Made by a program: the position numbers and the translations under genes. This document shows positions 1 to 6,659 of a stretch of 15,353 nt of DNA, piece by piece. Under the pieces are notes generated by a model. That model saw only the letters and a program-made list of their open reading frames with translations. It did not search any database and was not told where the DNA came from. The stretch comes from Candidatus Dadabacteria bacterium (GTDB lineage: Bacteria > Desulfobacterota_D > UBA1144 > Nemesobacterales > CSP1-2). Location: the NCBI GenBank assembly GCA_022615255.1, contig JAKEHC010000167.1:1-15353 (forward strand), read 5' to 3'. The stretch's first letter is position 1; every line of letters starts with the position of its first letter.

Positions 1-522
1 GAAAGGGTTAATGTAGATATCTTTAGAGGAGAGCAGAAAGAACCATGGTTTTCAGAGCTTAATCCGAATAAGAAGATTCCTGTAATTGTTGATGACGGTT
101 TTACCATGTGGGAGTCAAACGGCATACTTCTTTATATCGGGAAGAAGTTTGCTCCTAACCGTTTGTATTCGGAAGAGCCACATACCTTCGGTGCGATAAC
201 GCAATGGCTATTCTTTGGAAAGACAGCTATTGATCCCTCACTTGCAAAGGCGCGTTTTATCACAAGATTCGTTCCGAAGGAAAACCAGAATGAGAAGGAG
301 CTTAAAGCCCTTCGTGAATTGGGTAAAGCGGCGCTCGACATTCTAAACAATCATCTAAAGAAAAATGATTTCTTAGCTGGTTCCTATTCCATAGCCGATA
401 TTGGTTGTTATGCCTATGTTCACATTGCCGAGGAAGGTGAGATAAGCCTATCTCCTTTTAATGCAGTTCGGGACTGGTGCGACCGTATCCGCTACCAGCC
501 CCGATATGTATCTATGTACTAA
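1..522 (+). CDS. Glutathione S-transferase family protein, 5'-truncated by window edge
   Basis: Frame 1 is open from the first base and ends with TAA at 520-522, giving the last 173 residues. The readable start shows the end of a thioredoxin-fold GST N-domain: NPNKKIPVIVDD (residues 21-32 of the fragment) contains the cis-proline loop, and WESNGILLYIG (37-47) holds the Glu-Ser pair that in this superfamily contacts the gamma-glutamyl part of glutathione. The all-helical C-domain follows, with the Asp of the conserved N-capping motif in LAGSYSIADIG and a terminal segment of the form W-x3-R-x3-P-x3-M usual for bacterial theta/beta-like GSTs. An internal ATG at 106 lies inside the conserved N-domain, so it is not the start. 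The true start and the catalytic residue lie outside the window, so subclass and substrate cannot be assigned. The protein is expected to be cytosolic, in glutathione conjugation or reductase chemistry. Confidence 0.88.
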   Translation, partial: ERVNVDIFRGEQKEPWFSELNPNKKIPVIVDDGFTMWESNGILLYIGKKFAPNRLYSEEPHTFGAITQWLFFGKTAIDPSLAKARFITRFVPKENQNEKELKALRELGKAALDILNNHLKKNDFLAGSYSIADIGCYAYVHIAEEGEISLSPFNAVRDWCDRIRYQPRYVSMY

Positions 523-533
523 AAAATTAACCT

Positions 534-563
534 CGAAAATGCCGTTATCTGTCGGGCATTTCG
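534..563 (-). terminator. Possible terminator hairpin downstream of tRNA-Gly
   Basis: CGAAAATGCC (534-543) pairs with GGCATTTCG (555-563) with one bulged A. Read on the minus strand the hairpin is followed by TTAATTTTTTAG (530-519), a broken T-rich tract, so it could end the minus-strand tRNA transcript. It is about 110 bp beyond the tRNA 3' end. The plus strand has no T run after the hairpin. Confidence 0.3.
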
Positions 564-616
564 GCGTAGCCCATTTACATAAATAAACACAAATTATTCT
601 TGTTAAATAAAATCTT

Positions 617-646
617 TATTTGTGCTAATTCGTGTAAATTCGTGGT
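617..646 (+). repeat. Three 10-bp direct repeats, AT-rich
   Basis: Three consecutive 10-mers start TATTTGTG (617), AATTCGTG (627) and AATTCGTG (637). The first unit also pairs with CACAAAT at 588-594, giving a hairpin with a 23-nt loop. The 523-671 spacer has no gene. The unit resembles AT-rich dispersed repeat fragments seen in many uncultured bacterial genomes, but I see no second full copy in this window. Confidence 0.4.
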
Positions 647-671
647 TAAACTATAAATTGCCTGCTAGAGA

Positions 672-748
672 TGGAGCGGGAAACGGGATTCGAACCCGCG
701 ACCCTCTCCTTGGCAAGGAGATGCTCTAGCCAGCTGAGCTATTCCCGC
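672..748 (-). tRNA. tRNA-Gly (anticodon GCC)
   Basis: Read on the minus strand from 748, a complete cloverleaf is visible. The acceptor stem GCGGGAA pairs with TTCCCGC, and the D-arm contains AGCTCAGCTGGCTAGAGC. The anticodon stem TCTCC/GGAGA encloses loop TTGCCAA with anticodon GCC. The T-arm is CGCGGGTTCGAATCCCG, with the canonical GTTCGAAT loop. The discriminator base is T and a genomically encoded CCA follows (672-674). All arms pair and I see no intron. It is the only RNA gene I can support in the window. Confidence 0.97.
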
Positions 749-762
749 TCTTAGTGTGTTTA

Positions 763-791
763 AAGATAGCAAGCTGAAATAATGTTGTCAA
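763..791 (-). promoter_or_regulatory. sigma70 promoter of tRNA-Gly
   Basis: On the minus strand, TTGACA (791-786) is a perfect -35 box, followed by a 17-bp spacer and TATCTT (768-763) as the -10 box. The predicted start near 756 leaves a leader of about 8 nt before the mature tRNA 5' end, as expected for a tRNA gene. Confidence 0.75.
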
Positions 792-840
792 GAAACTGCT
801 CCGTCTCGGTAGCCCTTCCAACATTTTCCATATTAGGTTT

Positions 841-864
841 AATCGGGACTGGAAAATCCCGATT
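841..864. other. Perfect hairpin upstream of proB
   Basis: AATCGGGA (841-848) and TCCCGATT (857-864) form an 8-bp perfect stem with an 8-nt loop, in the 130-bp spacer between the tRNA promoter and proB. No T tract follows on either strand, so it is not an obvious terminator. It lacks the GTAG foot of the REP-like family seen elsewhere in the window. It may be a leader structure or operator for proB. Confidence 0.35.
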
Positions 865-921
865 ATATATAACACTATCTATAAGACCTAGCGCCTTTCA
901 GGTAAAATTAGGCTATTCTAC

Positions 922-2103
922 GTGTCAATTCCTACAATGAAAAAAAGCGATAGAAAAGCCCTCATTTCACAGGCTAAAAGGGTGGTAATAAAGATAGGAA
1001 GCAGCGTGCTTACTAACGAGCGCGGTGAGATTTCGGAGAGTGTGTTTGATACGATAGCTCAAGAGGTTTCCAGGATCAAATCCAGAGGGGTGGAGACTAT
1101 TATTGTTTCTTCAGGGGCTATCGCCGCGGGGATGAAGAAGCTAAATCTGGGAGAGAAGCCAAGGGATATTTCAACTAAACAGGCTATAGCGGCATGCGGG
1201 CAGAGCGCCCTCATGTGGAACTATGAAAAGGCTTTCTCTTCGTTTGGCGAAAAGGTCGCCCAGGTTCTTCTTACGCACGATGCTTTATCTGTAAGAAAGA
1301 GGTTTTTAAACGCGCGCAAGACGCTTCTAACGCTCCTCAGGATGGGGGTAATCCCTATTGTGAATGAAAACGATACGGTTGCCGTGGAAGAAATAATGCT
1401 CGGCGACAACGATAACCTTGCGGCTCATGTTACCAGTCTTGTCGAGGCTGATCTGCTAGTCCTGCTGACTGATATTGAAGGCCTTTACAGTAAGAACCCG
1501 AGAAATCATAGGGACGCAGAGCTTATTTCGCTTATAGAAGAGGTAGATGAAAGGGTTGAGGCGATAGCCGGAGAGACACTTGGAAAAACCACTACCGGAG
1601 GCATGAGGACAAAGATAGAGGCGTCAAAAACCGCTGCCGCATTTGGCGTTCCTACCATTATTGCGAATGGGAAGAAACCGAGCACACTCCATCAAATCTT
1701 TACCGGAGAGGAAATAGGGACGTTATTTCTGCCTGCTAAAGAGAAACTAAAGGGTAGAAAGCACTGGATAGCTTTTACTCTTAAGCCTGCTGGAGAAATC
1801 ACTATAGACGGCGGCGCAATAAGGGCTATCTCATCCTCGGGTAAGAGTCTTCTTCCTGCTGGGATAAAAGGGGTGAGCGGAGATTTTGAGGTAGGCGAGT
1901 TGGTAAGATGCGTTGATGAAAGTGGAAGGGAGATAGCGAGGGGGCTTTCTTCTTATAGCTCGGATGAGATAAGAAGGATAGCAGGCGCTAAAACCTCGGA
2001 GATTGAAACGATTCTAGGATATAAATACAGTGATGAGGTGATACATAGGGACGATCTTGTAATCGTATCGAAGAAGGGGGATGTCATTGCGAGGGACCTG
2101 TAG
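922..2103 (+). CDS. proB: Glutamate 5-kinase with C-terminal PUA domain
   Basis: ProB phosphorylates the gamma-carboxyl of L-glutamate with ATP, the first and feedback-inhibited step of proline synthesis, in the cytosol. The amino-acid-kinase fold spans about residues 20-270: KIGSS (24-28, phosphate loop), SSGAIAAGM (63-71), NENDTV and GDNDNLAA (148-168, glutamate binding) and TGGMRTK (225-231, nucleotide side). A PUA domain covers about 285-365. The family's terminal HRDD motif is at 375-378. Length matches full ProB proteins (about 370) plus a 15-residue tail after HRDD that ends at a TAG lying inside a palindromic repeat. The start is uncertain: GTG at 922 gives 393 residues and ATG at 937 gives 388; neither has a clear Shine-Dalgarno. 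proA is not in the window, so this copy is separated from its usual partner. Confidence 0.96.
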   Translation: MSIPTMKKSDRKALISQAKRVVIKIGSSVLTNERGEISESVFDTIAQEVSRIKSRGVETIIVSSGAIAAGMKKLNLGEKPRDISTKQAIAACGQSALMWNYEKAFSSFGEKVAQVLLTHDALSVRKRFLNARKTLLTLLRMGVIPIVNENDTVAVEEIMLGDNDNLAAHVTSLVEADLLVLLTDIEGLYSKNPRNHRDAELISLIEEVDERVEAIAGETLGKTTTGGMRTKIEASKTAAAFGVPTIIANGKKPSTLHQIFTGEEIGTLFLPAKEKLKGRKHWIAFTLKPAGEITIDGGAIRAISSSGKSLLPAGIKGVSGDFEVGELVRCVDESGREIARGLSSYSSDEIRRIAGAKTSEIETILGYKYSDEVIHRDDLVIVSKKGDVIARDL

Positions 2104-2128
2104 GGGCTGAACACCGTTCAGCCCAGTT
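2100..2128 (+). repeat. REP-like palindrome overlapping the proB stop codon
   Basis: GGGCTGAAC (2104-2112) and GTTCAGCCC (2116-2124) form a perfect 9-bp stem around ACC. A GTAG foot directly precedes it (2100-2103), and the last three bases of that foot are the proB TAG stop. The right end does not carry the mirrored CTAC seen in other copies. The T-poor sequence after it argues against a classical rho-independent terminator. Confidence 0.7.
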
Positions 2129-2233
2129 TGCCAAAGGGGACTAAAGCAATCTCTTCTTCTATCCTCCCTTATCAAAGAGGGGATTTGTTTGGTTGAGTTA
2201 ATATATATTCTATCCTTACTGAGAGCCTAAAGA

Positions 2234-3223
2234 ATGAAATTTAGAAATAAAATAGTCGCGCTATTAGTTTTATTGATAGCCATTTTGGCAGGGTTTATTT
2301 ACTTCAATTATTATGCACCCCCGTCTATGGAGAGAGGCAAAAAGGTGATAGTAGATATTCCCAAAGGGTTGGGTCTTAAAGGCATAGCCCGTAAGTTAGA
2401 AGATGAAGGGGTTATAAGAAGCGATAAGCTATTTATTATCACTGCGCTTATTAAAGGCGGCGCAGGCAGACTAAAAGCAGGGGAGTATGAATTTCAAATA
2501 GGCGATCCGGTTGATCGGGTGCTCGAGAAGCTTTTAAAGGGCGCCGTCCTCATTAGGAAGATCACCATACCCGAAGGGTTCTCGATAAACGAGATAGCTG
2601 GGCTATTAGAAAAGGATAATATTATGTCTAAAGATGCGTTTCTTGAAAAAGCCAATAGCGCTGAGTTTACTAATGAGCTTATTGGTGTTTCCATCCCAAG
2701 CTTCGAGGGTTACCTTTTTCCTGACTCTTATTTATACAAAAAGGGTATAACTCCTGATGAGCTTATACGAATGATGGTATCGAGGTTTAAAGAGGTTTAC
2801 GGAAGGCTTAGAGCAACATCAAGGGAGCAAAATCTCACGGATCACGAGGTTATAATACTTGCATCAATTATTGAGAAGGAAACTGGAGAACCATCCGAGC
2901 GCTCATTAATTTCGGCAGTTTTCCACAACCGTCTTAGGCTTGGAATGAAGCTTGAGAGCGACCCTACTGTTATATATGGAATGGGAGGTTTTAACGGGAA
3001 TCTTACAAAGAAAGATTTACAAATGTCAACTAAATATAATACGTATATGGTTTTTGGGCTTCCACCGGGACCGATTTCAAACCCTGGCAAGGATTCTATT
3101 CGGGCTACTCTAAATCCGGCAGATGTAAACTATCTATATTTCGTGTCTAAGGGCGACGGCACACACGAATTTTCTTCTAGCTATTTGGATCACCTGAGGG
3201 GTGTAATGAAGTATCAAAGGTAG
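2234..3223 (+). CDS. mltG: Endolytic murein transglycosylase MltG (YceG-like)
   Basis: MltG is an inner-membrane lytic transglycosylase that cleaves nascent glycan strands and is thought to set their length. One N-terminal membrane segment (residues 7-26) anchors a periplasmic domain. A LysM-like region with VDIPKGLGLKGIARKLEDEG (40-59) and IPEGFSINEIAGLLEK (112-127) is followed by the YceG domain. That domain carries FEGYLFPDSY (157-166), the catalytic motif ASIIEKETG (210-218; catalytic Glu most likely E214), NRLRLGMKLESDPTVIYGMG (232-251) and GLPPGPISNPG (275-285). At 329 residues it is full length. It starts 130 bp after proB on the same strand, with no convincing Shine-Dalgarno before ATG, so cotranscription is possible but unproven. 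Confidence 0.96.
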   Translation: MKFRNKIVALLVLLIAILAGFIYFNYYAPPSMERGKKVIVDIPKGLGLKGIARKLEDEGVIRSDKLFIITALIKGGAGRLKAGEYEFQIGDPVDRVLEKLLKGAVLIRKITIPEGFSINEIAGLLEKDNIMSKDAFLEKANSAEFTNELIGVSIPSFEGYLFPDSYLYKKGITPDELIRMMVSRFKEVYGRLRATSREQNLTDHEVIILASIIEKETGEPSERSLISAVFHNRLRLGMKLESDPTVIYGMGGFNGNLTKKDLQMSTKYNTYMVFGLPPGPISNPGKDSIRATLNPADVNYLYFVSKGDGTHEFSSSYLDHLRGVMKYQR

Positions 3224-3274
3224 GGCGGATTGCATGAATGTAACAAAGTATCAATTCCGACAGGAATGTCTGAC

Positions 3275-5386
3275 CTACCGGGAAAATACGTCGGTGAAGG
3301 GGTCTACTCTCGGTTTTCCGATGTATGTAGGGGAAGCAGATAGCTTTTTCTCTTTCCTTTCTATTCTAATCGTTCCGTCTTTTCCTCGCGATGCGATGAA
3401 CTGCGCCCCGCTCGATTCTTCCGAGATCTTCTGAAGAATCTTGGGGTAGTTTTTAGAGCCTATGAATATAGAGTGAATGCAGACACCTAGCCTTTTAGCT
3501 CTTGTTCTCTCGCTTATAACCTCACAGTCGCCCGATGTAGGGATACCGTCTGTAATGAAAAGTATATGCTTATTTCTAAGCCCCCTTCCCTTGAATTCCA
3601 ATAGGGCATCCTTTAGTGCGTCTTCGTAGTTTGTGTTTCCGGAGCATTCTGTTTTTGACGCGAGCTGGAGCATCCAATCGTAGTCTCTAGTGAAGAACTT
3701 TCCAATCCTTTTGTACTTGTAAGACCTGTGATTGAACTCGACGTATCCAACTCTCATCTTCTTCGTCCTGGCAAGCTCTATCACAGCCCTGACAACGCAT
3801 GAAGACCATTCGCTATATATACCCATCATTGATGTGCTTACGTCTCTCAGAATGGCTATTTCTCCGCCCAGCATCTCTTTCTCACGCTTGTGTACTCTTG
3901 GAAGGGTAGGTGTTGTATATTCTGTCCAGAACATGCCCTCAAAAGGGTCTACGTCTTCTAATTCCTCAAACTGTGTCATCCTCTTCCATCTTCTGGGCTG
4001 TCCACCGGGATGAGGAGCGTCTAAGGCGATGCTTCTCTGGATGTTTCCTTCTAAAACCCTCATCACTATCTTTACGTTCTCTGCAGATTCGACGTTCCTT
4101 TTTCCGGTTCCAATCCATGTATCATCCTCGTCGCCGGCGTGGGGAGACTTGCTTCCATATACCTTCTGGTGGCTTTTTTGTCTTGGACCCTCATCTTGTC
4201 CGTCGTCACCGGATTCCCCGCTCGGTTTTGTCGGAGAATCGCGGTCAAGTTGCATGGTTACGTCATTCCTTTCCCCTGCAAGGTTCTCTTTAAGCTCTTT
4301 TAGGGCTTCGAAAAAGGTTTTACGAGCTTCGGATAGTTGATCGGATGACTGGTTCTCTCCCTGAGGGCTTTCTTTCTCTTTTGCGCCCGGAGCGTGCCTC
4401 TCAAACTCAGAGTTCGGTGACTCTATATTGCTTTTTTGGTCCCGATTGAGTTTTTTTTTAGAGATTATTTCCTCAAGGATCTCATCAAGCTTGAGGAATA
4501 TCTCTTCGGGTATACGGAAGGCAGTCATGTATTTTAGAGCCTTGAGATCCTCAACTGCGCAGTGGATTCTACCGTTGAGCAGCGCATGAGACCTGATTAT
4601 TTTAAGAGACTTTACAAAGAACGTTCTATCCGAGATAAGCGAATTCGATTCATTAAGTCCATAATCCTCTATCATAGTTGTAACGAAGTCCACCAATGCA
4701 TCCTGAACTTCGGAAGGTATAACAACCGTCCCTAATTTTTCATAGTATTCATCGAAGACCTTTCTATTCACTCTTGAAGGGACTTCATACTCAAGCGGTC
4801 TATTCGAGTAGAGCTTGATTATCTCTTTTGCTTCGATCCATCTCTTTGCATAAGAGAGACCGCGTGCTTTAATCTGGAGCACAAAGCGGTCGAGATTCGC
4901 CGGGTCTAGGGGTTCGTTATAGTATTCGTCAGCCGTAGGGTTACTGGTGCCGATAGCGGTTAGAAGGGGTATGCGCTCCTCGCCAAATTTTCTTTCATTT
5001 AAAATCCTGAGAAGCACATTAAGGGACTCTCCCGGCGCTCGAGATATGTCGTCGAGAAGACAAATCTCTGCAGTAAGTATTCCGCCTTTCACGATTCTCT
5101 GCTTGATTAGTTCGCCGGCGGCATGTAATTCTTTTGATATCACTAGGTCGCCAACGAGCTCCGAAAGCCTAGTGTCTCTGTGAAGCTGATAGAAGAAAAA
5201 ATTAAGCTGTGCGGCTCTTGAGATAATTTCGGCAAGCATCGTCTTAGCAGTGCCAGGGGGTCCTTCTATATATATATGCTCCCTAGAGATCACGCCAAGA
5301 AGAAGAGCAGTTTTTACGTCCTCATGTCCTATGACGAGATTATCCATTTCATCTCTGAGTGTTTTAAATGGATTATAGTCTGTCAT
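3275..5386 (-). CDS. Fused MoxR-type AAA+ ATPase and von Willebrand A domain protein
   Basis: A single 703-residue chain. Residues 1-300 are a MoxR/magnesium-chelatase-like AAA+ module: Walker A GPPGTAKT (43-49 region), Walker B ICLLDDI (108-114, with Asp where Glu is more usual), sensor-1 GTSNP (146-150) and arginine-finger region LDRF (165-168). Residues about 310-435 form a charged, low-complexity, probably disordered linker rich in E, D, K, S, P and G. The VWA domain (about 505-680) has an intact metal-ion-dependent adhesion site: DVSTS (515-519), the Thr in GNTNYED (583-589) and ITDG (611-614). MoxR ATPases usually act with a separate VWA partner (RavA-ViaA) in metal insertion or complex remodelling; here both are in one protein, with a BchD/ChlD-like layout but an apparently active ATPase. 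A GGAGGG lies 11 nt before the ATG. It is cytosolic with no signal peptide; substrate unknown. Confidence 0.88.
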   Translation of the reverse strand: MTDYNPFKTLRDEMDNLVIGHEDVKTALLLGVISREHIYIEGPPGTAKTMLAEIISRAAQLNFFFYQLHRDTRLSELVGDLVISKELHAAGELIKQRIVKGGILTAEICLLDDISRAPGESLNVLLRILNERKFGEERIPLLTAIGTSNPTADEYYNEPLDPANLDRFVLQIKARGLSYAKRWIEAKEIIKLYSNRPLEYEVPSRVNRKVFDEYYEKLGTVVIPSEVQDALVDFVTTMIEDYGLNESNSLISDRTFFVKSLKIIRSHALLNGRIHCAVEDLKALKYMTAFRIPEEIFLKLDEILEEIISKKKLNRDQKSNIESPNSEFERHAPGAKEKESPQGENQSSDQLSEARKTFFEALKELKENLAGERNDVTMQLDRDSPTKPSGESGDDGQDEGPRQKSHQKVYGSKSPHAGDEDDTWIGTGKRNVESAENVKIVMRVLEGNIQRSIALDAPHPGGQPRRWKRMTQFEELEDVDPFEGMFWTEYTTPTLPRVHKREKEMLGGEIAILRDVSTSMMGIYSEWSSCVVRAVIELARTKKMRVGYVEFNHRSYKYKRIGKFFTRDYDWMLQLASKTECSGNTNYEDALKDALLEFKGRGLRNKHILFITDGIPTSGDCEVISERTRAKRLGVCIHSIFIGSKNYPKILQKISEESSGAQFIASRGKDGTIRIERKEKKLSASPTYIGKPRVDPFTDVFSR

Positions 5387-5427
5387 TTTCTAGGTTGCCC
5401 TCCGTCTCGCCGGTCTATTTACTAGTA

Positions 5428-5455
5428 ATTGTACATAATTGGATATTTTTTTCAA
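5428..5455 (-). promoter_or_regulatory. Probable sigma70 promoter of the AAA+/VWA gene
   Basis: On the minus strand, TTGAAA (5455-5450), a 16-bp spacer and TACAAT (5433-5428) precede the start codon at 5386. The predicted transcript start near 5421 gives a leader of about 35 nt that contains the GGAGGG ribosome binding site. Confidence 0.5.
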
Positions 5456-5465
5456 TATTTATTGC

Positions 5466-5558
5466 TTACTTAAAGTTGTTCCAGTAATCTTCTGCTTCAT
5501 TTCTATTCATTCCAAACTCAATTTCTTTTAGACATGGTTCTAAATAGCCCCGTATCAT
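5466..5558 (-). CDS. Possible 30-residue peptide overlapping the rhomboid 3' end
   Basis: In the frame one step away from the end of the rhomboid gene, an ATG at 5558 opens 30 codons ending ...NRNEAEDYWNNFK before TAA. An AGAAGGGA sequence lies about 8 nt upstream inside the rhomboid coding region. It could be a translationally coupled micro-ORF, or the original rhomboid C-terminus displaced by a frameshift, or chance. I do not recognise it. Confidence 0.2.
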   Translation of the reverse strand: MIRGYLEPCLKEIEFGMNRNEAEDYWNNFK

Positions 5559-6219
5559 GGTGATATCCCTTCTTCTCAAATAGCTTTGCCAGGATAAAAC
5601 CTGCGACAAACCCTCCCACATGCGCCCAGAACGCCACACCGCCAGCACTCTTTGCAAGAGCCAGCGAAGCTACACCGCTGAAAAACTGCATAACAAACCA
5701 GAAAAGGAGGAATAAATAGGCTGGAATTTCAACGAATTGAATGATTAGAAATATAGGGATTATCGTTAGCACCCTGGACCTCGGAAAATAAAGTATGTAA
5801 GCCCCTAAAACACCCGATATTGCGCCGCTAGCGCCAACCATTGGAATTCCTGAGTGAAGGTTTGTGAGAATCTGCGAAAATGCCGCGGCGATCCCTGCGA
5901 TTAAATAGAAAGCAAGATATTTAAAATGACCCATCTTGTCTTCTACGTTATCTCCAAATATATAGAGATAAAGCATATTGCCAATTAAGTGAAACCATCC
6001 CCCATGTATAAACATAGAGGTAAAAAATGGGTAAGTCTGAGAAACAAAAGCCCTGCCTTCTCCGAGTCTGTCGGGAATAAGTCCAAAGGCTTTAATAAAG
6101 CTATCCAGGCTATTGCCAAGAGAGATCTCGTAGAAAAACACGATTGTGTTGACAACAATAAAAATGGTATTAACGATTGGAAAGCTTCTGGATGGTATTG
6201 TATCTCGGATAGGAATCAC
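5518..6219 (-). CDS. Rhomboid family intramembrane serine protease
   Basis: Rhomboids cleave transmembrane substrates within the membrane. This 233-residue protein has about six to seven hydrophobic segments and the family's catalytic features: HLIGN (77-81; the His/Asn that help form the oxyanion hole), nucleophile Ser131 in GASGAISG, and His200 in HVGGFVAG completing the Ser-His dyad. SMFIHGGWFHLIGNMLYLYIFG (68-89) matches the L1/TM2 region of bacterial rhomboids, so activity is expected. The start codon is GTG at 6219; a near-perfect promoter ends about 12 bp upstream, so the message is nearly leaderless and there is no Shine-Dalgarno. The reading frame ends KRN-stop while an adjacent frame stays open for another 17 codons. 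The substrate cannot be told from the sequence. Confidence 0.93.
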   Translation of the reverse strand: MIPIRDTIPSRSFPIVNTIFIVVNTIVFFYEISLGNSLDSFIKAFGLIPDRLGEGRAFVSQTYPFFTSMFIHGGWFHLIGNMLYLYIFGDNVEDKMGHFKYLAFYLIAGIAAAFSQILTNLHSGIPMVGASGAISGVLGAYILYFPRSRVLTIIPIFLIIQFVEIPAYLFLLFWFVMQFFSGVASLALAKSAGGVAFWAHVGGFVAGFILAKLFEKKGYHHDTGLFRTMSKRN

Positions 6220-6230
6220 TGCTAATATAT

Positions 6231-6259
6231 ATTTTACATAATAAAGAAGCGTGGTTCAA
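6231..6259 (-). promoter_or_regulatory. sigma70 promoter of rhomboid gene, nearly leaderless
   Basis: On the minus strand, TTGAAC (6259-6254), a 17-bp spacer and TAAAAT (6236-6231). The expected start near 6224 is only about 5 nt before the GTG codon at 6219. Confidence 0.6.
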
Positions 6260-6392
6260 TGAATTCTATCCATGCTCACTTTTGGGATTTCTTCTCTAAC
6301 GCTCCTAAATGTAGTGACATACTGTTTCCTTTTATCATAGAGATATAGAAAAACCCCCGAACAGCATCGCTGATAAGCTGCCCCGGTTAGAA

Positions 6393-6417
6393 TGGAAGGC
6401 TAAAGCCTTCCTCTACA
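6393..6417 (-). repeat. REP-like hairpin, TTTA-loop subfamily, unit 1 of a head-to-head pair
   Basis: On the minus strand this reads GTAG, A, GG, then AAGGC-TTTA-GCCTT, then CCA: GGAAGGCT (6394-6401) pairs with AGCCTTCC (6404-6411). It faces unit 2 (6422-6447) across a 4-nt gap. The 6260-6659 spacer holds these repeats and no gene that I can support. Confidence 0.6.
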
Positions 6418-6421
6418 ATTT

Positions 6422-6447
6422 GTAGCGGAAACCTTTAGGTTTCCACA
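6422..6447 (+). repeat. REP-like hairpin, TTTA-loop subfamily, unit 2
   Basis: GTAGC is followed by GGAAACCT (6427-6434) and AGGTTTCC (6437-6444) with loop TT, then ACA. It has the same layout as the copies at 6393-6417 (minus) and 15305-15328, with different but still complementary arm bases. Confidence 0.6.
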
Positions 6448-6464
6448 AGGAAGTCTGGCTCAAC

Positions 6465-6492
6465 GTAGGGAACGCGTATATGCGTTCCCTAA
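6465..6492. repeat. 28-bp REP-like palindrome (GTAGGGAACGC type)
   Basis: TAGGGAACGCGTA (6466-6478) pairs with TATGCGTTCCCTA (6479-6491), 13 bp with one G-T position. With its outer bases the element is 28 bp and begins GTAG. It is nearly identical to the copy at 13427-13454. Confidence 0.75.
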
Positions 6493-6659
6493 AAATTTAT
6501 GACGGTATTTCATTTACAAGATGGTAATGTATTATGGCTTGATGTTGTAAAAGCAATTATCCAGCTTTCAAGAAAGTTGATTTATTTAAGGACTTGCCAT
6601 GTCTTATTTTAGAGCTTAAAATGAATAGCCAGTTTTAAGGCTAAGATGGAGGAGAAAGT

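Noticed and set aside
2104..2124. Rho-independent terminator after proB
   Set aside because: The stem is perfect but is not followed by a T run on either strand, so I call it a REP-like repeat.
3234..3434. 66-codon plus-strand frame after mltG
   Set aside because: It is mostly antisense to the VWA domain end, with no ribosome site and no recognisable features.
3732..4340. Overlapping plus-strand open frames opposite the AAA+/VWA gene
   Set aside because: They are antisense to well-conserved coding sequence, lack ribosome sites and give no recognisable protein; they are shadows.
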